From Kiritimatiellota bacterium (GTDB lineage Bacteria > Verrucomicrobiota > Kiritimatiellia > RFP12 > UBA1067), in NCBI GenBank assembly GCA_009777165.1, contig WRML01000096.1, positions 1 to 7,518 on the forward strand: 7,518 nt of DNA. Direction: 5' to 3'. This document shows positions 1-4,834 of the stretch, in pieces (position 1 is the stretch's first letter; each line of letters begins with the position of its first letter). The notes beneath the pieces were generated by a model. The model was not told where the DNA came from, ran no database searches, and was given only the letters and a program-made list of their open reading frames with translations. The translations under genes and the position numbers were made by a program.

Positions 1-30
1 GAGCCGCCGCACTCCAAAGGAGAACACAAT

Positions 31-195
31 ATAGTGAACGCATTTGGAAAGTCCCGCAGGGACGGCACTTCCCACTCAAAGTGCCGTCCCTGCGGGACTT
101 GGTTCAGAGACTTCCCTGCCGTAGGCTAAAGCCTACGGTTAATAAAATATCGTCCCTGCGGGACTGGATACACTATTTCTTAAATTGCTATAGTG
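31..195. repeat. Intergenic patch of nested palindromes downstream of the thioredoxin-fold gene
   Basis: The first 222 bases hold no gene I can support. They contain a perfect inverted repeat (arms 49-70 and 79-100, 22 bp each, 8-nt spacer), whose arms each contain the smaller palindrome GTCCCGCAGGGAC. A second hairpin lies at 119-138 (CCGTAGGCT / AGCCTACGG), a third copy of the GTCCC-GGGAC palindrome at 152-164, and a weaker hairpin at 171-195 (CACTAT / ATAGTG). ATAGTG at 31-36 and its inverse CACTAT at 171-176 bracket the main cluster. The patch lies just past the stop codon at 223 and could end or stabilise the upstream transcript, but no U-run follows the big hairpin on the minus strand, so a classical intrinsic terminator is not clear. 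A nested family of dispersed palindromes is the more economical reading. Confidence 0.8.
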
Positions 196-214
196 CCGAC
201 GGGTTTTCAGCCCT
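187..214 (-). repeat. Dispersed repeat copy, AGGGCTGAAA type
   Basis: Read on the minus strand, this segment begins AGGGCTGAAAACCCGTCGGC and ends TATAGC. Plus-strand 7356-7381 reads AGGGCTGAAAGCCCGACGGC and ends ATAGC. The two differ at two bases and by a 2-nt gap. One copy is intergenic, just after a stop codon; the other lies inside the signal-peptide region of the HEAT/ThuA gene. This indicates a dispersed element rather than chance. The hairpin core GGGCT-GAA-AGCCC is perfect at 7357-7369 and has one changed arm base here. Confidence 0.65.
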
Positions 215-222
215 GTGCCGCA

Positions 223-2265
223 TTACGGCTCGGCGAGCAGCTTCTTGATTTTCTGCTCCGTGCCGTTCTGCGCGTTGACGTCGCGGACAATCCCCTGTTT
301 ATCCACCAGCCACAGGGTCGGGAAGGAACGGAGATCGAAATCCTCCCGTGACTGATGCCACTGTTGAGGCCACGGCAGGGGGTTCTGTTCCAGAAAGGCT
401 TCCGCAGCCATTGGCGTCTTGTCGTGGCTGATGCTGATGACCTCAAAGCCCTGCGCGTGGTAGGTGTCGTAGAGGCCCTTGATGCGCGGTAGTTCCTCGA
501 TGCAGGACTCGTCCCACGTTGTCCAGAAATGAATCAGGGTGACATTGCCTTTCATCTGTTGCAGCGGCATGCGTTCCCGCCGCTCCATGTTGATGGCTAT
601 GCCTTTGAGCTCGAAAGGCTGCCCGACGCGGTTCATCTGGGCAATCCGTTGTTGAGCCCATTCTTTCGTATGTTCAGAAACCGCGTTGTCGAGGATTTCC
701 TGAAGCAGGGCACGGTCCCAAGGGTCTTGGCGTTCGGCAACGTGCGTTAAATTGTCGTACAAATCTTTCTGTTGGGGAAATTCCTTGATCAGAGTCCGCG
801 TCACTTTCTCGTACACCTCGGGCGGGTACGCCTTAGCCTGATCACGGATCAGCCGAGGGTCGCGCACCACTTCTCCTCTCGCGTCCGCCTCCTGCGCGAA
901 AAGCTGGGTACTGCGCAACGCCATGCGCTCCTCTTCGCTCCACCCAGTCAGGGCTAGCCACTTGGCGTTAATCTCTTTCAGGTGCCGCCGATATTCCGGC
1001 TCGTCCGTCACCTCCAGAAGCGCGTCCAACAGATGAATGGCATCCCACCTGCTTGAACTCATTTCATCCTCGTCATCCTCGTTCACGCGTTGCAGGAGGA
1101 CATCCATAAAATCGGCATACGCCTCCAGACAGACCCTCCACTGCGGCACGTGTTTTTCAAGCCAGGCTTTTTCCTCTCTCGGGGCCGGCAGGTAGCTCTC
1201 AATCCGGGACAGGATGGCTAACCTAAAAGTCTTGCCTAACTCGTCCCCGACTGCAAAACGAATAAAATGGTTCGCCAACTCGGCTTTGACCACATCGGGC
1301 GCAGGGCCTTTGACGAACTTCAGCATCCACGCCCGCGCCTTGTTGATGTCGCGTTCATAGGTGATGTGGTTTTCAGACAGTTGAATCCTTTTCCCTCGGA
1401 TGGCGGAGGAGAACAACTCCATATAGGGGCCCACCTGATTTGGAAATTCCGCGATGAGCGCAAGGGGCACTTGATTATAGTCTACAATCTCACCCTTAAG
1501 CCACCGCCAATGTTTTTGGAAGAAGGTGCCTTTCGCTATCAACTCCTCGAGGCGGGCATAGAGCTGGGCCTCCCGGATTTCGTAATGGTGGAACTCGATA
1601 TCCTCAGCGTCACCCCAAAAGATACCATACGAATAATAATTGTCCTTTATCTTTTCCCCGGGTTTCCTTTGCAGATAGGCCTTGACCGTCTCGTGGGTGT
1701 CGGCGCTGTTCAGGATTTCCCGCAACGTTGCCTCATACGCCTCCGCGCCCTTGCGCCGCGCGATGCTCAGGAGGGCGCAATACGGCTCCCTGCGCATGGG
1801 AAACTCCGCCATCAGGGTACGGGCGATTTTCTCCGTGTCCTGAATGTCCGGGAACTGCGCGGCAAGCTCCGGGAGACGATCCTCGCGGTAGAACTTCCGC
1901 CCGATCACATAGTCGCCGAGCCATTGGGCCCGCCAGTTGTCCAGGGTCTTCCGGTCCTCCGGTTTTTCCAACACATTCTGAATCGAGTGCCAGAGGAAAT
2001 ACGCCTCCTGTCTCGCGTCCCATTCCTCCGGCTCACGCTCGAACAGCTCGGTGTAGCGCATCAGGAAATGCAGTCCCAATTGCCTCATGCGCTCCTCACG
2101 CCATTCATCGAGGGTTTGCTTGGTGGGATGCATTTCCTCCCACTCCCCCTCATCCCACATTTTCGCATTGGCTTCTTTGAGGATATCAGCAAAACGCTCA
2201 CCCTGCGGCAACGCATGAAGCGCGGCCATGCAGAGCAACGCCATCAACGTGTGTTTGTGTTTCAT
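223..2265 (-). CDS. Secreted helical-repeat protein with C-terminal TlpA-like thioredoxin fold lacking the first redox cysteine
   Basis: A 680-residue protein. The start at 2265 gives a good Sec signal peptide (MKHKHTLMALLCMAALHA, residues 1-18, cleavage near residue 18-22), and a GGGGG ribosome-binding stretch lies about 10 nt upstream. Residues ~25-540 are helical and charged and contain three recognisable copies of a TPR-like unit (146-171, 265-290, 487-512), each with a core like TLxxEFPxxxxxYxxL. Residues ~545-680 form a TlpA/AhpC-type thioredoxin fold: strand VTLIHFW, active-site turn W584-D-E-S-C588 followed by EELP, then the cis-proline loop SFPT (P649) and the strand LWLVD. The family normally has WCxxC; here Asp585 replaces the nucleophilic cysteine, so normal dithiol exchange is not expected. 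It probably acts in the periplasm or outside the cell. Such repeat-redoxin proteins are common in PVC bacteria, but the substrate is unknown. It is the last gene of the same-strand series. Confidence 0.85.
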   Translation of the reverse strand: MKHKHTLMALLCMAALHALPQGERFADILKEANAKMWDEGEWEEMHPTKQTLDEWREERMRQLGLHFLMRYTELFEREPEEWDARQEAYFLWHSIQNVLEKPEDRKTLDNWRAQWLGDYVIGRKFYREDRLPELAAQFPDIQDTEKIARTLMAEFPMRREPYCALLSIARRKGAEAYEATLREILNSADTHETVKAYLQRKPGEKIKDNYYSYGIFWGDAEDIEFHHYEIREAQLYARLEELIAKGTFFQKHWRWLKGEIVDYNQVPLALIAEFPNQVGPYMELFSSAIRGKRIQLSENHITYERDINKARAWMLKFVKGPAPDVVKAELANHFIRFAVGDELGKTFRLAILSRIESYLPAPREEKAWLEKHVPQWRVCLEAYADFMDVLLQRVNEDDEDEMSSSRWDAIHLLDALLEVTDEPEYRRHLKEINAKWLALTGWSEEERMALRSTQLFAQEADARGEVVRDPRLIRDQAKAYPPEVYEKVTRTLIKEFPQQKDLYDNLTHVAERQDPWDRALLQEILDNAVSEHTKEWAQQRIAQMNRVGQPFELKGIAINMERRERMPLQQMKGNVTLIHFWTTWDESCIEELPRIKGLYDTYHAQGFEVISISHDKTPMAAEAFLEQNPLPWPQQWHQSREDFDLRSFPTLWLVDKQGIVRDVNAQNGTEQKIKKLLAEP

Positions 2266-2284
2266 CTTGATTAAACCCCCTTCA

Positions 2285-2408
2285 GTTAATGGTTAATGAT
2301 TAGTGGTTAATGATTAGTGGTTAGTGATTAGTGATTAGTGATTAGTGATTAGTCATTGCTTCGCTGCATGGTTCTAACCACTAACCACTAATCACTAACC
2401 ACTAATCC
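2285..2408. repeat. Inverted array of ATTAGTG-type heptamers forming a long hairpin
   Basis: Ten tandem 7-bp units (ATTAGTG, GTTAATG, GTTAGTG variants) fill 2285-2354. Five inverted units (CTAACCA, CTAATCA) fill 2374-2408, with a short unrelated loop between. The best pairing joins 2312-2345 to 2374-2407, a 34-bp stem with only two imperfect positions; both become G-U wobbles in the minus-strand transcript that carries the flanking genes. The right arm contains the final codons and TAG stop (2397-2395) of the TIM-barrel gene, so the array occupies nearly all of the 129-bp gap between that gene and the thioredoxin-fold gene. It could act as an mRNA processing or stability element, or a partial terminator. 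The copy number is likely to vary by slippage (inference). Confidence 0.85.
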
Positions 2409-3246
2409 AGGCGCCTCGCACGAACGGGATGCCCACACGCGCCACGTCGAGGGGGTCGGCGAAGAGGTCGCGCCAGATTTTCGTCGCCGCCGCCAGCCCG
2501 GGCAACGACCGCCCGAACGCCTCGATGACCAGCCAGTCGTCGTAGCCGATGGACTTCAGCGCGCCGAACACCCCCCCCCAGGGGATGTGGCCCTCGCCCG
2601 GGACCCCCCTGTCGTTCGCGCTGCAATGCACGTGGCGGATTCCCCCCCCCCCATGCTCGCGGACGGCGCGGGCCATGTCCCTCTCCTCCATGTTCGCGTG
2701 GAACGTGTCGAACAGGACCCCCACCGACGGGTGTCCGACGCGTCGCGTGAACGCCGCCCCCTGCTCCAGCGTGTTGACCATGTAGCACTCGAAACGGTTG
2801 AGCGGTTCGAGGGCCAGCGTGATCCCGGCCCCCCCCGCCCTGTCCGCGACGTGCCGCAGGGCCCCCGCTGCCCACTCCAGCTCCTGCTCGGTGGCCCCCC
2901 CCCCCGTGAACTGCCCGATGGTCTGGAACATGGGCCCGCAGATGACCGTGGCCCCCAGCGCGTGGGCGCAGTCAATAAGCCAGTTGAGGTGGTCCGCGGC
3001 CCCCTGCCGCCGGAGGGGGTCCTCGCTCACCGGGTTCGCGTCCGGCGACGTGAACGCCATGGACGACGTCCGCGCCAGCCCGAGGTCGTCGAGGATGCGC
3101 CCGAGCTCCGCGTAAGCCTCCACCCCCCCCTCCATGATCGGCACCTCCACGCCGTCCGCCCCCGCCGCCCGCATCGCCTCCAGCAACCCCCGGTGCTCCT
3201 TCGTGATCGCCGTCGCGTACAACAATAAGTTCACTCCGATTTTCAT
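2395..3246 (-). CDS. TIM-barrel sugar isomerase/epimerase, ketose 3-epimerase / hydroxypyruvate isomerase-like
   Basis: A 283-residue protein, normal length for the xylose-isomerase-like TIM-barrel superfamily (AP_endonuc_2). The pattern fits D-tagatose/D-psicose 3-epimerases: metal-binding Glu147 (LALEPLNRFE), Asp180 with His183 (LFDTFHANM), His207 (RHVHC) and Glu242 (VIEAFG), plus substrate-contact candidates Glu153 and Arg213. Spacings match those of known 3-epimerases (six residues from the first Glu to the second, three from Asp to His, six from His to Arg). Expected activity is Mn- or Co-dependent isomerisation or C3 epimerisation of a free ketose; the exact sugar cannot be read. No signal peptide, so cytosolic. 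ATG at 3246 follows AGGAG with 8-nt spacing. Five poly-G tracts of 8-11 bases lie in the coding strand. The C-terminal residues ISG and the stop come from the heptamer repeat, so the natural end may have been overwritten. Confidence 0.88.
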   Translation of the reverse strand: MKIGVNLLLYATAITKEHRGLLEAMRAAGADGVEVPIMEGGVEAYAELGRILDDLGLARTSSMAFTSPDANPVSEDPLRRQGAADHLNWLIDCAHALGATVICGPMFQTIGQFTGGGATEQELEWAAGALRHVADRAGGAGITLALEPLNRFECYMVNTLEQGAAFTRRVGHPSVGVLFDTFHANMEERDMARAVREHGGGGIRHVHCSANDRGVPGEGHIPWGGVFGALKSIGYDDWLVIEAFGRSLPGLAAATKIWRDLFADPLDVARVGIPFVRGAWISG

Positions 3247-3264
3247 TTTCGCTTCTCCTGATTT
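3247..3264 (-). promoter_or_regulatory. Ribosome-binding leader of the downstream TIM-barrel gene
   Basis: The minus strand reads AAATCAGGAGAAGCGAAA directly before ATG. AGGAG sits 8 nt from the start codon and fixes the start at 3246. The leader matches that of the other TIM-barrel gene (4205-4222) at 17 of 18 positions. Confidence 0.75.
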
Positions 3265-3278
3265 AAGTCATGCCTTTT

Positions 3279-3314
3279 GTCGATTCGCATCGACCCGAGT
3301 CGAGCCGAATCGAC
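3279..3314. repeat. TCGA-rich imperfect inverted repeat between the two TIM-barrel genes
   Basis: Arms GTCGATTCG (3279-3287) and CGAATCGAC (3306-3314) pair over 9 bp. After a 2-nt mismatch an inner 5-bp stem follows (TCGAC 3290-3294 / GTCGA 3299-3303) with a CCGA loop. It lies in the 85-bp gap between stop 3332 and start 3246. No U-run follows on the minus strand, so it does not look like an intrinsic terminator. It may be an RNA processing hairpin, a protein-binding palindrome or another dispersed repeat. Confidence 0.6.
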
Positions 3315-3331
3315 ACTCTGCATGCTGATGC

Positions 3332-4204
3332 TCACTTCTCCTCCGGGATTCCCAGCTCCGCCAGCGTCCCGCGCATCCACGCGAGCGACGCCTCGATCAT
3401 GGGCCCCCCGGCGCCCTCGCACTCCATGCTGAGGACCCCCGTGTAGCCCGCGTCGCGCAGGAGCGCGAGACACGCCCGGATGTTGTCCGCGTTGACCCCC
3501 CCCCCGATGGCGCAGTGGCTCAGCGCGATGCCCGTCGCGTTGCCGCGCACCATTTCCGCGAGCGACTCCGAGACGTCCTTCACATGCACATGACGGATTT
3601 CCCCGATGAAGCGTTTCACAAATTCCACAGGGTCCTGCCCCGCGATGAAACTGTTGCCCGTGTCCATGTTCAGCCCCAGCCACGGCGAATCGCAGAACGC
3701 CAGCATCTTCTCCAGCATATCCGGCTTCGTGGTGAAATAGCCGTGCACCTCGATGTTGATGAAAATCCCATACGCCTCGGCGACCGTGAGGATCTGCTCA
3801 TACGAACGCTTCATCATGTCCATCGCCTCCGCGTCCGACATCCCCTCCGGGCGGTGCAGCCCGTCCGTGGTGGCGATGCAGGGGGCCCCCGCGAGCTTCG
3901 CCCACTGCAGCGTCTTCAGCACATACGGCACGCCGTAGCACGGCCCCTCCCGGCCCGACAGCGGGAACGCCGCGTCCACCTGCGAGAACCGCACCCCGTA
4001 CGTCTCCGCCATCCTGTTCTTCAGCATCAGCGGGTCCTCATACAGCGCGACGTGCGGCTGGTACCCCAGCCCGTGAATCCAGCTCACCCCGTCAATCAGC
4101 CCGCACTCGATGAAATGCACGTCATTCCGCTGCGCCCATTCCAGACACGCCTCAAAGCTCCTGAAGCTCGTGTTGAACGCATCCGTGTGAAATCCGATCT
4201 TCAT
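3332..4204 (-). CDS. TIM-barrel sugar phosphate isomerase/epimerase family protein
   Basis: A 290-residue xylose-isomerase-like TIM barrel. The metal ligands expected of this superfamily are visible: Glu152 (NIEVHGY), Asp181 (LNMDTGN), His207 (RHVHVKD) and Glu261 (LSMECEG). The N-terminus MKIGFHTDAF is the usual first strand; there is no signal peptide, so it should be cytosolic. The motif context differs from the neighbouring epimerase (GY.T after the first Glu, KD after the metal His), so it belongs to a different subfamily, nearer inosose-dehydratase- or IolE/IolI-like barrels that act on keto-sugars or inositols (inference). The start at 4204 is supported by AGGAG 8 nt upstream. A G10 tract encodes IGGGV (residues 233-237). 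With the other TIM barrel and the upstream ThuA-like domain it suggests oxidised-sugar catabolism; the substrate cannot be named. Confidence 0.87.
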   Translation of the reverse strand: MKIGFHTDAFNTSFRSFEACLEWAQRNDVHFIECGLIDGVSWIHGLGYQPHVALYEDPLMLKNRMAETYGVRFSQVDAAFPLSGREGPCYGVPYVLKTLQWAKLAGAPCIATTDGLHRPEGMSDAEAMDMMKRSYEQILTVAEAYGIFINIEVHGYFTTKPDMLEKMLAFCDSPWLGLNMDTGNSFIAGQDPVEFVKRFIGEIRHVHVKDVSESLAEMVRGNATGIALSHCAIGGGVNADNIRACLALLRDAGYTGVLSMECEGAGGPMIEASLAWMRGTLAELGIPEEK

Positions 4205-4222
4205 TTTCTCTTCTCCTGATTT
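4205..4222 (-). promoter_or_regulatory. Ribosome-binding leader of the upstream TIM-barrel gene
   Basis: The minus strand reads AAATCAGGAGAAGAGAAA directly before ATG at 4204, with AGGAG 8 nt from the start. It is almost identical to the leader of the second TIM-barrel gene. The similarity continues into the first codons (ATG AAR ATC GGA) in both genes. Confidence 0.75.
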
Positions 4223-4231
4223 GTTAGCCCA

Positions 4232-4278
4232 TTTTTACCACAAAGGACACAAAGTTTTACACAAAGGACACAAAGGAC
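4232..4278. repeat. ACACAAAGG-type repeat, left flank of the GxxExxY gene
   Basis: This plus-strand copy begins TTTTTACCACAAAGGACAC and continues as ACACAAAGG-type 9-mers. It is the inverse of the copies at 4679-4723 and 4757-4801, so the GxxExxY gene lies between inverted repeats. It ends only two bases before the gene's stop codon at 4280. Compared with the right copies it has one base change in the spacer (AAAGTTTTAC for AAAGGTTTAC). Confidence 0.8.
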
Positions 4279-4279
4279 A

Positions 4280-4660
4280 TTATAACTGTCCGACAATCAC
4301 CCTCTTCACGCCATTTTTGAATAGTACCGTGTTGAAATTGATAAGCAAGCCTAATTTGCAACCGCTGAGCTTGAGATAGGTCAACACCTGTGCCAAATGC
4401 AAATCACTCAACGCTTCCACAGATTTTATCTCAACGACCAATTTTTTTTCGACTAGCAAATCAACTCTGTAACCAGCATCTAATTTCACATCTTGATACA
4501 CAAGTGGGAGTGCTTTTTGTTTTTCAACAGACAAGCCATATTGTTGAAGCTCATAAAAAAGGCATTCTTCATAAGCGCTTTCCAACAACCCAGGACCTAA
4601 GGCCTTATGGATTTTGATTCCTGCGTCAAGCACGGTTTTCGATATTTCATTTTCTGTCAT
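4280..4660 (-). CDS. GxxExxY protein (PDDEXK_3 nuclease-like)
   Basis: A 126-residue protein, the usual size of the GxxExxY family (PF13366/TIGR04256). The naming motif is at residues 24-30 (GLLESAY, Glu27). The nuclease-like core follows: YRVDLLV with Asp67, a beta-hairpin, then VVEIKS with Glu77 and Lys79, giving the PDDEXK order E-D-ExK. Residues 91-95 (QVLTY) match the QxxxY helix motif of RecB-like nucleases. The ending LGLLINFN...KNGVKRV is typical of the family. All presumed catalytic residues are intact. The cellular function is not established; the fold suggests a DNA or RNA endonuclease. Start ATG 4660 has AAGGA about 9 nt upstream. The gene is much richer in A/T than its neighbours and is flanked by inverted repeats, so it was probably acquired separately and is functionally unrelated to the sugar genes. 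Confidence 0.92.
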   Translation of the reverse strand: MTENEISKTVLDAGIKIHKALGPGLLESAYEECLFYELQQYGLSVEKQKALPLVYQDVKLDAGYRVDLLVEKKLVVEIKSVEALSDLHLAQVLTYLKLSGCKLGLLINFNTVLFKNGVKRVIVGQL

Positions 4661-4678
4661 ATCATTTCATCCTTAATC

Positions 4679-4834
4679 CCTTTGTGCCCTTTGTGTAAAC
4701 CTTTGTGTCCTTTGTGGTAAAAATTTAACCATTCTTTTCTACTCCAGTCCCACCATCCTTTGTGTCCTTTGTGTAAACCTTTGTGTCCTTTGTGGTAAAA
4801 ATCAAACCATTCATTCCTACTCAATCCCCACCGT
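4679..4834. repeat. 78-bp tandem duplication carrying the 3' end of the HEAT/ThuA gene and an ACACAAAGG repeat
   Basis: Segments 4679-4756 and 4757-4834 align without gaps over 78 bp with 69 identities by eye. Each contains a CCTTTGTG-type repeat (4679-4723, 4757-4801) followed by a less conserved ~33-bp part. In the copy nearer the gene, that part holds its last codons GTG GGG ATT GAG TAG. The other copy reads GTG GGA CTG GAG TAG, which is V-G-L-E-stop. The repeat is more conserved than the gene-derived part. Either the gene end was duplicated together with the repeat, or these are scars of two tandem gene copies collapsed by recombination. No functional gene is expected here. Confidence 0.85.

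Larger units (their letters stand above)
4232..4723. mobile_element. Putative GxxExxY cassette bounded by inverted ACACAAAGG repeats
   Basis: One short gene (4280-4660) with inverted ~45-bp repeats close to both ends, and a base composition unlike its surroundings: 20 of 60 bases are G/C at 4441-4500, against 43 of 60 at 2581-2640 in a neighbouring gene. No transposase, integrase or target-site duplication is visible, so calling it mobile is an inference from composition, symmetry and its interruption of a metabolic gene series. From memory, GxxExxY genes in environmental bacteria often sit beside this CTTTGTGTCCTTTGTGG-type repeat; I cannot test that here. Confidence 0.45.

Noticed and set aside
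49..100. Intrinsic terminator for the gene series
   Set aside because: The stem is strong, but no U-run follows on the minus strand and the palindrome core recurs nearby, which fits a dispersed repeat better.
1267..2274. Plus-strand open frame of 335 codons opposite the helical-repeat/thioredoxin gene
   Set aside because: No recognisable motif; the minus strand has a signal peptide, repeats and a thioredoxin fold across the same bases.
2285..2408. CRISPR array
   Set aside because: Units are 7 bp, contiguous and inverted in two arms; there are no spacers.
3515..4219. Plus-strand open frame opposite the first TIM-barrel gene
   Set aside because: Composition is a His/Arg/Leu/Pro shadow of the TIM-barrel codons, without a family signature.
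4232..4723. Classical insertion sequence
   Set aside because: No transposase and no target-site duplication could be found; only a nuclease-like gene between inverted repeats.
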